A stretch of 64,000 bases of DNA, from contig JARRKE010000002.1 in the NCBI GenBank assembly GCA_037388465.1, forward strand, positions 1 through 64,000, in the 5' to 3' direction. Origin of the DNA: Gammaproteobacteria bacterium. GTDB lineage: Bacteria; Pseudomonadota; Gammaproteobacteria; SpSt-1174. A program made the translations under genes and the position numbers. How positions within the stretch are numbered: the first letter of the stretch is position 1; each line of letters begins with the position of its first letter. The notes under the pieces were generated by a model. That model made no database searches and was not told the DNA's origin. It saw only the letters and a program-made list of their open reading frames with translations. Of this stretch, positions 37,459 through 46,106 are shown piece by piece.

Positions 37459-37947
37459 TCACGAGGGATGAAAGCCTGACTGGCCGAGCATGTAGAGGAT
37501 GGCGTTTTTCAGTTCCTGATTGCTCAACGATGGATCGCCGCCGCGCGCCGGCATGTTCTTGAAGCCGTGTTCCGCGTGGTCGAGCAGCGTGGCGATGCCC
37601 TTGGCGTAATGCGGCGCCCACAGGCTGTGCGAGCCGATCTTGGGGGCGCCCAGCACACCGGCGCCATGGCAGTGTATGCACACGGCCTCGACCACCTGTT
37701 TGCCGGTTTTCGCCTTGGCGACCGGCGCGGGTAGCGCATCCGGGTTGCTGGCGGCGACGTGTCCGATCGGTTGCAGGCGTTCGCTTATGCTGGAGTCCAT
37801 GACGTCGGGCAGGTGGCGTTCATGATCCGCAACCAGTGCGTGATAGAACTGTGAGACCTGGCTGGCCATGATCAGCAGGATCGCCATGCCGACGAGCAGC
37901 AGCAGGATCTGCAGCCAGAGGTGCTCCTCGAGTTTGAATTCTTTCAA
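37459..37947 (-). CDS. Membrane-anchored cytochrome c5-like protein
   Basis: 162 residues from TTG 37947. This start is favoured because AGGAGG lies 5 bases upstream and no ATG fits. A membrane anchor (residues 10-32) precedes a region ISERLQPIGHVA typical of anchored cytochrome c5 proteins. One haem site, CIHCH, follows near residue 95, with an axial methionine in KNMPARGGDPSLSNQELKNAILYML. It would carry electrons on the periplasmic face of the membrane, probably to a terminal oxidase. It lies 118 bases after the hemerythrin gene. Confidence 0.85.
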   Translation of the reverse strand: MKEFKLEEHLWLQILLLLVGMAILLIMASQVSQFYHALVADHERHLPDVMDSSISERLQPIGHVAASNPDALPAPVAKAKTGKQVVEAVCIHCHGAGVLGAPKIGSHSLWAPHYAKGIATLLDHAEHGFKNMPARGGDPSLSNQELKNAILYMLGQSGFHPS

Positions 37948-38065
37948 AAGGGCCTCCTGAATTTCGAGTGGCAGATTGAAAAACGGACCGGTTTGCCGTT
38001 GCACTTCAACGTGCCGTCCGGACGCACCCGTGCCGCGGCAGGAGACCGCGTAAAACGATGAAAGT

Positions 38066-38611
38066 TCAGTCGCTGGCGCGGATGCGCTCGTAGAGGTCGG
38101 CGTACTGTTTTTCGAGGATGTCGCCGAACAGGGGATCGTGGCGATGCGGGACTTCGGCTTCGATGCGCCGCCAGTCATCTTCCTTCAGGGCGGCGCGAAT
38201 GGTCGGAAATACGGTGGCTTCTTCGGTATCGAGGTGACGGCGCTGGATCTGGATGTAATCGTACAGCCGTGTTTCGAAGGCTTCCCGTTCCTGAATGGCG
38301 TCGCTGAGGATGGCGTCGATGCTTTCCAGCAGCCGGTCGGTCAGTTCGGGCAGCAGCTTGTGCTCTTCCATGAGTTCGTTGATTTCCTTGCGCTGTTTGC
38401 GGTGATGTTCGAGATAGACCTCGAACATCACATCCTCGCGCGGGTGGTGGACCAGATCGGGGTAATTGTCGATGTAATCGACGATGTCCCGCATCAGGTT
38501 GTAGTCGGGCGTGTCGCCGGCCTGCAGCGTGGCAAGCTGATCGCTCAGCAAGACGAGCAGCTTGCTCAGGTTGACATGGTCCTCACGCAGCGTGTCCAGC
38601 ATATCGCCCAT
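38066..38611 (-). CDS. Hemerythrin-domain protein
   Basis: 181 residues, a four-helix bundle. Candidate di-iron ligands are visible in EDHVNL, VHHPREDVMFEVYLEHH, RRHLDTEEATVFP and a final HDPLFG. Such proteins bind oxygen or nitric oxide, or help repair iron-sulfur clusters (like YtfE). In a cell full of oxygen-sensitive iron-sulfur enzymes and hydrogenases, protection against oxygen or NO is a plausible role. It lies 64 bases after ppsA on the same strand and before the cytochrome gene. Confidence 0.88.
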   Translation of the reverse strand: MGDMLDTLREDHVNLSKLLVLLSDQLATLQAGDTPDYNLMRDIVDYIDNYPDLVHHPREDVMFEVYLEHHRKQRKEINELMEEHKLLPELTDRLLESIDAILSDAIQEREAFETRLYDYIQIQRRHLDTEEATVFPTIRAALKEDDWRRIEAEVPHRHDPLFGDILEKQYADLYERIRASD

Positions 38612-38675
38612 CGTGCCGTCCTCCCAGGGCTGACTATAGTCTGCACCGGCGGGGAATGCCCGCCGGTGCGCAGGC

Positions 38676-41084
38676 TCAAGATTTGGGCAGTTTGCCCTCG
38701 GTATCGAGTACCACCCGGGTCATGGACAACACGCTGTCCGGATTCAGCGACATGGACTGAATGCCCTGTTCGACCAGCCACTTGGTGATCTCGGGGAAAT
38801 CGGAGGGCGCCTGGCCGCAGATGCCGACATACTTACCGTGGCGCTTGCAGGCCTCGATGGCCAGCTTCATCAGGGCGAGCACGGCCGGGTTGCGTTCGTC
38901 GTAGCCGGTCAGCATGCCGGAATCGCGGTCCACGCCCAGGGTAAGCTGGGTCAGGTCGTTGGAGCCGATGGAAAAACCGTCGCAGTGCTTCAGGAATTCG
39001 TCGGCCAGCAGGGCGTTGGCGGGGATCTCGCACATCAGCATGATCTCCAGGCCGTGTTCGCCGCGCTTGAGACCGTGCTCGGCCATGACCTCCTGCACCG
39101 CCACGGCTTCGTCGACGGTGCGCACGAACGGGATCATCACCTTGACGTTATCCAGCCCCATGTCTTCGCGCACCATGCGCAGGGCACGGCATTCCAGTGC
39201 GAAGGCGGCGGAAAATTCCTTGGAGGGGTAGCGGGAGGCGCCGCGGAAGCCGAGCATCGGGTTCTCCTCGTCCGGCTCGAATTGCTCGCCGCCGATCAGG
39301 GCGGCGTATTCGTTGGACTTGAAGTCGGACAGCCGCACGATCACCGGCTTGGGGTAGAACGATGCCGCGATCATGCCGATGCCTTCGGCCAGGCGCAGGG
39401 CGAAGAAGGACTCGCGGTCGGGATAGCCCGCCACCAGGTCGTCGATCTTGCGCCGCAGTTTGCGGTCCAGCTTGTCGTATTCCAGCAGCGCGCGCGGATG
39501 GACGCGGATGCTGGTGTTGATGATGAATTCCATGCGCGCCAGCCCCACGCCCGCATTCGGCAGGCGGCTGGTTTCGAAGGCGAGTTCGGGGTTCGCCAGG
39601 TTCATCATGATGTGGGTCGCGGGTTCGGGCAGTCCGGAGATATCCAGCGACTCGCACTTGAAGGGCAGTTTGTCCCGATACACGAAACCGGTGTCGCCTT
39701 CGGCACAGGATACGGTGACCTCGCCGCCGTCGGTGACCTCGCGCGTGGCGTCTCCACAGCCGACCACCGCCGGGATGCCCAGCTCGCGCGCGATGATGGC
39801 GGCATGGCAGGTGCGTCCGCCGCGGTTGGTGACGATGGCCGAGGCGATCTTCATGACCGGTTCCCAGTCCGGGTCGGTGATGTCCGTCACCAGCACCTCG
39901 CCGGGCTTGAGCTGGTGCATGTTCTTGGCTTCCATGATCACGCGGGCCTTGCCGGCGGCGATCTTCTGGCCGACGCTTTTGCCCTCGGCCAGGACCTCGC
40001 CGCGCTCGTCCAGCCGGTAGATGTCCTCGGTGGCCGCGCCGCGCAGCGACTGCACGGTTTCGGGGCGGGCCTGGACGATGAACAGCTCGCCGGTCTTGCC
40101 GTCCTTGGCCCATTCGATGTCCATGGGGCGTGACACGCCGGCCTTTTCGGAATAGTGCTTTTCGATGATGACGGCGTAACGGGCCAGCTCCAGCACCTCG
40201 TCGTCGTTGAGCGTGAAGCGCGAACGCTCCGCCTCGTTGACCGCGACGTTGCGGGTGGAATGGCCGGCCATGGAGTCGTGGCCGTAAACCATCTTGAGAT
40301 GCTTGGTGCCGAGCTGGCGCTTGAGAATGGGCCGGTGGCCGGTGGCGAGCGTAGGCTTGAAGACATAGAACTCGTCAGGATTCACCGCGCCCTGCACCAC
40401 GTTCTCGCCCAGGCCGTAGGCGGCGGTGATGAACACCACGTCGCGGAATCCGGTTTCGGTGTCCAGCGTGAACATCACCCCCGACGCGGCCAGGTCGGAG
40501 CGCACCATGCGCTGGATGCCGATCGACAGGGCTACGTCCATGTGGCCGAAGCCCTTGTCCACGCGATACGAAATGGCGCGGTTGGTGAACAGCGATGCGA
40601 ACACGCGCTGGCAGCTGAGCAGCAGGTTGTCCACGCCGCGGATGTTGAGGTAGGTCTCCTGCTGGCCGGCGAAGGAGGCGTCCGGCAGGTCCTCCGCGGT
40701 GGCGGAGCTGCGGATGGCGACGTCGGGCTCCGGCAGCTTGTCGGTCGCCAGCTCGTGATAGCCTGCGATGATTTCCTTGGCGAGGTCCTCGGGCACCTCG
40801 GCATGCATGATCCAGCTGCGGATCTGGCTGCCGGTGCGGGCCAGGGCGGTGACGTCGTTCTTGTCCAGTCCGTCGAGGGCCTTGCTGATGCGCTCGGTCA
40901 GGCCGTTGTGTTCCAGGTAATGGCGATAGGCCTCGGCGGTGGTGGCAAAGCCGTTGGGTACTTTCACCCCCTCGGCGGACAGCTCGCGATACATCTCCCC
41001 CAGCGAGGCGTTCTTGCCACCTACCTGCGGTACGTCATCGATGCCGAGTTCATCAAAACGGCGGATGTAGCGGTACTGAGTCAT
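38676..41084 (-). CDS. ppsA: Phosphoenolpyruvate synthase
   Basis: 802 residues, full length. The N-terminal ATP-grasp part has VGGKNASLGEMYREL, the swivelling domain has the phospho-histidine motif GGRTCHAAIIARELGIPAVVGCG, and the C-terminal barrel ends with NDLTQLTLGVDRDSGML and GICGQAPSDFP. It converts pyruvate, ATP and water to phosphoenolpyruvate, needed for sugar synthesis from fixed carbon in an autotroph. It is the first gene of a minus-strand series with the hemerythrin and cytochrome genes and is divergent from the hydrogenase operon. Confidence 0.97.
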   Translation of the reverse strand: MTQYRYIRRFDELGIDDVPQVGGKNASLGEMYRELSAEGVKVPNGFATTAEAYRHYLEHNGLTERISKALDGLDKNDVTALARTGSQIRSWIMHAEVPEDLAKEIIAGYHELATDKLPEPDVAIRSSATAEDLPDASFAGQQETYLNIRGVDNLLLSCQRVFASLFTNRAISYRVDKGFGHMDVALSIGIQRMVRSDLAASGVMFTLDTETGFRDVVFITAAYGLGENVVQGAVNPDEFYVFKPTLATGHRPILKRQLGTKHLKMVYGHDSMAGHSTRNVAVNEAERSRFTLNDDEVLELARYAVIIEKHYSEKAGVSRPMDIEWAKDGKTGELFIVQARPETVQSLRGAATEDIYRLDERGEVLAEGKSVGQKIAAGKARVIMEAKNMHQLKPGEVLVTDITDPDWEPVMKIASAIVTNRGGRTCHAAIIARELGIPAVVGCGDATREVTDGGEVTVSCAEGDTGFVYRDKLPFKCESLDISGLPEPATHIMMNLANPELAFETSRLPNAGVGLARMEFIINTSIRVHPRALLEYDKLDRKLRRKIDDLVAGYPDRESFFALRLAEGIGMIAASFYPKPVIVRLSDFKSNEYAALIGGEQFEPDEENPMLGFRGASRYPSKEFSAAFALECRALRMVREDMGLDNVKVMIPFVRTVDEAVAVQEVMAEHGLKRGEHGLEIMLMCEIPANALLADEFLKHCDGFSIGSNDLTQLTLGVDRDSGMLTGYDERNPAVLALMKLAIEACKRHGKYVGICGQAPSDFPEITKWLVEQGIQSMSLNPDSVLSMTRVVLDTEGKLPKS

Positions 41085-41471
41085 TCATGGCTCCCTGGCG
41101 TTGACGATTTGCCCCCACTTGTCGTCACACAATGTGCCACATGTTCAATGACCCGCCAAGACGAGCGAGGCGGTTTCACGCATTCGGACAATCCGCTTGC
41201 CGCCATGCGCCATTTCTTGCCGGATTGCGAAACGTCGTACCGGCTGTTGCGGCGCAGGATGGCAAGCAAGCCGGACCGGCGTCGGCTTGCGCAACTTTAA
41301 TGTGTCCGATGGCGTCATGTTGCTGAAACCGTCGGGGGATTACATGGTGACGTTACCCTCAGCGCGAGGGATGTCATCGCACGGCCGGGGAGAGGAACAC
41401 TTGCAATGGCGGGTGGGAAGGCACCAAGATGAACGCCCATCCAGATCACGCGGGTCAAGGTAGACGGGCGA
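41085..41471. promoter_or_regulatory. Divergent control region between ppsA and the group 3b hydrogenase
   Basis: 387 bases without a convincing gene. GCAAGCCG (41266-41273) and CGGCTTGC (41283-41290) form a perfect 8-base dyad, immediately followed by the palindrome TTGCGCAA (41287-41294). No good sigma-54 site was found in either direction, and no FNR-type TTGAT-N4-ATCAA box is seen. The dyad is the best candidate operator for the hydrogenase operon. Confidence 0.4.
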
Positions 41472-42569
41472 ATGGATTGGTTGCCACGGAAACAGTTTGA
41501 AGTGTTGTTGTCCAGCCTGCGCGCACGCGGCCATCGCCTGGTCGGACCGCAGGTGCGTGACGGTGCCATCGTGTACGACAGCCTGGAGCGCGCGGATCAG
41601 CTTCCTCAAGGATTGCGTGACGCCCAGTCTCCCGGTTCGTATCGCATCGAGTCGAGTGACAATTCCCGCTGGTTCGCCTGGGCCAACGGCCCGCAGGCGC
41701 TCAAGCCCCTGACCTTCGTGCCGCGCGAAACGCTTTGGCGCGCGCGCCGTGACGACCAGGGCACGCTGCATTTTGAATCCCCGGGTTTGGACGAGGCACC
41801 GTTGGCCGTGATCGGCGTGCGCGCCTGTGATCTCGCGGCCCTGCGTTTGCAGGAACAGCATTTCATGGCGGGAGAGGTCGCCGCGCCGAACTTCGCCGCC
41901 CGCCGCCAGCGCCTGTTCCTGGTCGCCGTGCATTGCACGCATCCGGCGGACACCTGTTTTTGCGCGTCCACCGGCGACGGGCCGCATGCCGAAGCCGGCT
42001 ACGATCTGGCGCTGCACGAGCTGGACGACGGTTTTCTGGTCGAGGCCGGCACCGAGGCGGGGACCGCCCTGCTGGAGGAGCTGCCGCTGCAGCCGGTGCC
42101 GGACGGCGCACAGGAAAAGGCCGACGAGGAAATCGATCAGGCCGCACGCAGCCAGCAACGGGGACTGCCGTCACATGATCTGCGCGGCCTGCTGTTCGGC
42201 AACCTGGAACATCCGCGCTGGGAGGCGGTGGCGGAGCGCTGCCTGTCCTGCGGCAACTGCACGGCCGTTTGCCCCACCTGTTTCTGTCACGCCGAATCGG
42301 ATCATCCGACGCTGGCCGGCGACGTCACCGAACACGTACGCGCCTGGGATTCGTGTTTCACCGCCGGCCACAGCTATCTGGCCGGTTTCGTGCTGCGCGA
42401 GGACACGCGCAAACGGTATCGCCAGTGGCTCACGCACAAGCTAGGCGGCTGGCACGACCAGTACGGGCGCAGCGGCTGCGTCGGTTGCGGGCGCTGCGTC
42501 ACCTGGTGCCCGGTCGGCATCGACCTGACCGAAGAGGTTGCCGCGCTGCAGGAGGACGGCCATGACTGA
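41472..42569 (+). CDS. hydB: Group 3b hydrogenase, beta subunit (4Fe-4S electron carrier)
   Basis: 365 residues. Two C-terminal 4Fe-4S motifs are [11 protein letters not shown] with CFC (residues 257-274) and [16 protein letters not shown] (about 337-352). The N-terminal half has conserved cysteines in RACDLAAL and [10 protein letters not shown]. This matches HydB (beta) of the sulfhydrogenase-type cytosolic [NiFe] hydrogenases, which links the diaphorase gamma subunit to the hydrogenase dimer. First gene of hydBGDA. Its end overlaps hydG by 8 bases. Confidence 0.9.
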   Translation: MDWLPRKQFEVLLSSLRARGHRLVGPQVRDGAIVYDSLERADQLPQGLRDAQSPGSYRIESSDNSRWFAWANGPQALKPLTFVPRETLWRARRDDQGTLHFESPGLDEAPLAVIGVRACDLAALRLQEQHFMAGEVAAPNFAARRQRLFLVAVHCTHPADTCFCASTGDGPHAEAGYDLALHELDDGFLVEAGTEAGTALLEELPLQPVPDGAQEKADEEIDQAARSQQRGLPSHDLRGLLFGNLEHPRWEAVAERCLSCGNCTAVCPTCFCHAESDHPTLAGDVTEHVRAWDSCFTAGHSYLAGFVLREDTRKRYRQWLTHKLGGWHDQYGRSGCVGCGRCVTWCPVGIDLTEEVAALQEDGHD

Positions 42570-43395
42570 GGCGTTGCTGCCGCGCGAGGCCGAGGTCGTC
42601 GAGCGTATCCAGGAATCTTCCACCATTTTCACCCTGCGCCTGCGCATGACGGACACCGAGGCGCATGCGCGCTACGAGTTCGCGCCGGGCCAATTCAACA
42701 TGCTGTACCTGTACGGCGTGGGCGAGGTGCCCATCTCCATCGTTTCCGATCCCGAGGACGATCATCTGCTGGACCACACCATCCGTGCGCTGGGCCGCGT
42801 CACCGACGGACTGGCCAGGTTGGAGGCGGGCGCGCGCGTCGGCATCCGCGGTCCCTTCGGCCGCGGCTGGCCGCTGGCCGAGGCACGGGGCCGCGACGTG
42901 GTGCTGGTCACCGGCGGACTGGGCTGTGCGCCGGTGATGTCGGTGATCAATTACGTCACCAAACGGCGTGGGGAATTCGGCAGGCTGACCATCATTCAGG
43001 GCGTCAAGCATTCCGACGACCTGATCTGGCGCACCCAGTACGAACGCTGGGCCGCCCTGCCGCAGACCCAGGTGCTGCTGGCGGCCGACGTGGCCGGCCC
43101 GGGCTGGCACGGAGCGGAGGGCCCGGTCACGGTGCTGTTCGATCAGGCCGAGATCGATCCGGAACGGGCCGTGGTGATGATGTGCGGTCCGGAGCGCATG
43201 ATGCAGGCCTCCGCGCATCTGTTGCTTGAGCAGGGCATTCCCGCCGAATCGCTGTGGCTCAGCCTGGAGCGCAACATGCAGTGCGCGGTGGGTCATTGCG
43301 GCCATTGCCAGATGGGCCCGCATTTCGTGTGTAAAAACGGTCCGGTATTCAGCTGGCCCGAGATCAGTGACCTGTTCGGCACGCCGGGTTTCTGA
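42562..43395 (+). CDS. hydG: Group 3b hydrogenase, gamma subunit (FAD/NAD(P) diaphorase)
   Basis: 277 residues from ATG 42562, with GGAGG upstream. It is a ferredoxin-NADP-reductase-like fold: an FAD-binding barrel with [21 protein letters not shown], a nucleotide-binding [12 protein letters not shown], and a C-terminal 2Fe-2S site with cysteines in [19 protein letters not shown]. It exchanges electrons with NAD(P)H. The four-subunit order beta-gamma-delta-alpha is exactly that of Pyrococcus hydrogenase I and bacterial group 3b enzymes. Confidence 0.92.
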   Translation: MTEALLPREAEVVERIQESSTIFTLRLRMTDTEAHARYEFAPGQFNMLYLYGVGEVPISIVSDPEDDHLLDHTIRALGRVTDGLARLEAGARVGIRGPFGRGWPLAEARGRDVVLVTGGLGCAPVMSVINYVTKRRGEFGRLTIIQGVKHSDDLIWRTQYERWAALPQTQVLLAADVAGPGWHGAEGPVTVLFDQAEIDPERAVVMMCGPERMMQASAHLLLEQGIPAESLWLSLERNMQCAVGHCGHCQMGPHFVCKNGPVFSWPEISDLFGTPGF

Positions 43396-43415
43396 GGCGG
43401 CGAGGAGCGTGAGTC

Positions 43416-44210
43416 ATGTCTGAATCCGATACTCCCAAGCCACGCGTCGCGGTCCACAAGTTCAGCTCCTGCGACGGCTGCCAGCTCGCCTTTCTGAATG
43501 CCGGCGAAGCCCTGCTGCAGCTGAGCGAGCTGGTGGACCTGGTGCATTTCGCCGAGGCGGGCCCGATGGACCCGGATGCGGCGGTCGACATCGCCTTTAT
43601 CGAGGGCAGCATCTCCACGCCCGACGAACTGGAACGCGTGCGTCAGGTGCGGGCGCAAAGCCGTTACGTCATCACCATCGGCGCCTGTGCCACCGCCGGC
43701 GGCCTGCAGGCGTTGCGCAACTTCGCCGATGCCGAAGCCTGGAAACAGGCCATTTACGCCAGTCCCGAATACATCGAGTCGCTGGACACCGCCACCCCGG
43801 TGGCCGAACACATCAAGGTGGATCTCGAACTGTGGGGCTGCCCGGTGAACACTCGGCAGGTGCTTGCCGCCGTGCGCGCCCTGTTGTTCGGCGTGGCTCC
43901 GGTGGAGGAAAATGAAAAGGTCTGCCTGGAGTGCAAGCGCAGCCAGGCGGTGTGCGTGCTGGTCGCCCAGGGCGCCCATTGCATGGGGCCGGTGACGCGC
44001 ACCGGTTGCGGCGCGATCTGCCCGCGTTTCGGACGCGATTGCTACGCCTGCTACGGACCGGCCGAGAACGCCAATCCGGCGAGTCTGAGTCAACGCTTCG
44101 CGGGCCTGGGTCTGGCACCCGAGGCGGTGCGGCGGCGTTTCCACTTCATCACCAGCCATGCCGAGCCGTTCCGTTCCGCCGGCATGGCCAAGGGGAAGCA
44201 GGATGACTGA
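43416..44210 (+). CDS. hydD: Group 3b hydrogenase, small (delta) subunit
   Basis: 264 residues, without a Tat signal, so cytoplasmic. The proximal-cluster motif SSCDGCQLAFLN (near residues 18-24) is at the N-terminus. Later cysteines in TIGACATAGG, WGCPVNT, KVCLECKRSQAVC, TGCGAICPRFGRDCYACYG bind two more clusters. It carries electrons from the nickel-iron site in the alpha subunit. A GAGGAG ribosome site precedes the ATG, and the end overlaps the alpha-subunit gene by 8 bases. Confidence 0.93.
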   Translation: MSESDTPKPRVAVHKFSSCDGCQLAFLNAGEALLQLSELVDLVHFAEAGPMDPDAAVDIAFIEGSISTPDELERVRQVRAQSRYVITIGACATAGGLQALRNFADAEAWKQAIYASPEYIESLDTATPVAEHIKVDLELWGCPVNTRQVLAAVRALLFGVAPVEENEKVCLECKRSQAVCVLVAQGAHCMGPVTRTGCGAICPRFGRDCYACYGPAENANPASLSQRFAGLGLAPEAVRRRFHFITSHAEPFRSAGMAKGKQDD

Positions 44211-45501
44211 ACGGCGCAATGTAAGCATTCATGTGCCGGTGCTGGCCCGGGTCGAAGGCGAAGGTGCCCTGGAGCTCGAGGTGCGCGACGGCGGGATCGA
44301 GACCCTGCACCTGCGCATCTTCGAGCCGCCGCGCTATTTCGAAAAATTCCTCGAGGGCCGCGAGGGCTGGGAGGTGCTGGATATCGTGCCGCGCATCTGC
44401 GGCATTTGTCCGGTCGCCTACCAGATGAGCGCGGTGCACGCCATGGAGCAGGCCTTCGGCGTGCAGCCCACGCCGTGGGTACGGGCCCTGCGCCGCCTGA
44501 TGTATTGCGGCGAATGGCTGCAAAGCCATAGCCTGCACATACACCTGCTGGCCCTGCCGGATTTTCTCGGCTTCGAATCGGCGCTGGCCATGGGCAAGCA
44601 GCACCCGGAAGAGGTGGCGCGCGGCCTGCGCCTGCAGGGGCTGGGCAATGCCATTCTGCGCCTGCTCGGCGGGCGTTCCGTGCATCCGGTCGGCGTGATG
44701 GTGGGCGGTTTTCATCACGCCCCGTCGGCGGAGGACGCGGCGCAGTTGTGCAGTCAGCTCGAGGCCGCCATCCCGGAGGCTGCGGCGCTGGTGCGCTGGA
44801 CGGCGGCGCTGCCACTGCCCGAGGATGAGCAGGACTTCGTCACGGTCTGTCTGCGTCACCCCGACGAATATGCGATGAACGAAGGCCACATCGTCAGCGG
44901 CGACGGGCTGGACATCGATGCCGGCGAGTACCCCGAGCATTTCGAGGAATACCATGCACCGCATTCCACGGCGCTGTTTTCGCGCTATCACGACGGACCG
45001 TATCTGGTCGGTCCACTCGCGCGCCTGAACCTGAATCTCGACCGCCTGCCGGCCGAGGTGGCCGACAATCTCGCTCAGGCCAATGTGACGTTCCCCAGCC
45101 GCAACATGTTCCACAGCGTGGTGGCGCGCGCGGTGGAGATTCACCTGGCGCTGGTCGAGGCCGTGGCCATACTCAGGCAGTACGCGCCGACGGCCGAAAC
45201 CCATGTCGAGGCCGTCCCCAAGGCCGGTATCGGGGCGGCGGGCACCGAGGCGCCGCGCGGTCTGCTCTGGCATCGCTATGTCTTCAATGACGAAGGCAAG
45301 GTGGCCGAGGCGCGCATCGTGCCGCCTACCAGCCAGAACCAGTTGCGCATCGAGGAAGACCTGCATCGTTCGCTGACGGCCTTCGGATTGGACCAGGCGG
45401 ATGAGGCGCTGCGCCTGCGGGCGGAGACCGTGATCCGCAATTACGATCCCTGCATTTCCTGCGCGACCCACTTTCTCAATATCCACGTCAAGCGCGCTTG
45501 A
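44203..45501 (+). CDS. hydA: Group 3b hydrogenase, large (alpha) subunit, nickel-iron site
   Basis: 432 residues from ATG 44203. The nickel-binding cysteines are Cys66 and Cys69 (RICGICP) and Cys417 and Cys420 (DPCISCATH). After His423 a nine-residue tail remains, which a dedicated protease removes once the metal centre is in place. No export signal, as expected for the cytosolic enzyme. It interconverts hydrogen and NAD(P)H; some relatives also reduce sulfur to sulfide. The following protease gene overlaps the stop. Confidence 0.95.
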   Translation: MTERRNVSIHVPVLARVEGEGALELEVRDGGIETLHLRIFEPPRYFEKFLEGREGWEVLDIVPRICGICPVAYQMSAVHAMEQAFGVQPTPWVRALRRLMYCGEWLQSHSLHIHLLALPDFLGFESALAMGKQHPEEVARGLRLQGLGNAILRLLGGRSVHPVGVMVGGFHHAPSAEDAAQLCSQLEAAIPEAAALVRWTAALPLPEDEQDFVTVCLRHPDEYAMNEGHIVSGDGLDIDAGEYPEHFEEYHAPHSTALFSRYHDGPYLVGPLARLNLNLDRLPAEVADNLAQANVTFPSRNMFHSVVARAVEIHLALVEAVAILRQYAPTAETHVEAVPKAGIGAAGTEAPRGLLWHRYVFNDEGKVAEARIVPPTSQNQLRIEEDLHRSLTAFGLDQADEALRLRAETVIRNYDPCISCATHFLNIHVKRA

Positions 45502-45983
45502 AACCCTGGCGTGTCATCGGCATCGGTTCGCCGTACGGTGACGATCAGGTCGGCTGGCGGGTGATCGATGCGTTGACCGCGAATGCCACCTGGACGGCCT
45601 ACGCCGCCGACTGCGCCGCGCTCGCCTGCGACCGGCCGGGCATGGCGCTGCTGTCCCACCTCGACGGTGCGCAGGGTGCCGTGTTGATCGATGCCGTGTG
45701 TTCCGACGCCGCGCAGGGCACGCTGTTGCAGCTCGATCCGCAAACGACGATCACCGAGCCCGACAGCCTCAGCAGCCACGGTTTCGGCGTGTCGCAGGCC
45801 CTGGCGCTGGGGCGTGAGCTGGGCACGCTACCTGATCACTTCGCACTGCTGGGGATCGAGATCGATCCGCTGGCCGCCCGCCCCGAGTTCTGTGACCATC
45901 CCCTGAGCGTTCCGGTGGCGGCCGCCATCGATGTCTGTATTCACGAGATTCATCGCTTGTTGGAACGGTGGCGCGAGACCTGA
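45498..45983 (+). CDS. Hydrogenase maturation protease for the group 3b enzyme
   Basis: 161 residues from TTG 45498, overlapping the large-subunit stop by 4 bases. The N-terminal VIGIGSPYGDDQVGW holds the nickel-sensing acidic residue of the HycI/HyaD/HoxW protease family. LIDAVCSDA and SSHGFG follow at the expected places of the other metal ligands. It should cut the C-terminal tail of HydA after His423. A second protease (57338-57802) serves the other hydrogenase. Confidence 0.88.
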   Translation: MKPWRVIGIGSPYGDDQVGWRVIDALTANATWTAYAADCAALACDRPGMALLSHLDGAQGAVLIDAVCSDAAQGTLLQLDPQTTITEPDSLSSHGFGVSQALALGRELGTLPDHFALLGIEIDPLAARPEFCDHPLSVPVAAAIDVCIHEIHRLLERWRET

Positions 45984-46106
45984 GTGCAGGCTTGGCCGTG
46001 TCATCGAAGCGGCATGGGCATGCTGGTAGACCGGTATCCGCCTGCCCGCGGTTTCTCCATCCGTTATGATGGATATCCATTTGCCGAAGACCCTCCCAGC
46101 GCGGAT

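Noticed and set aside
41240-41300. Possible sigma-54 promoter for the group 3b hydrogenase
   Set aside because: The GG and GC pairs near 41278-41290 are 9, not 10, bases apart and lack the TTGC context.
41197-41463. 88-codon plus-strand frame before hydB
   Set aside because: No ribosome site, protein-unlike composition, and it lies in the expected control region.
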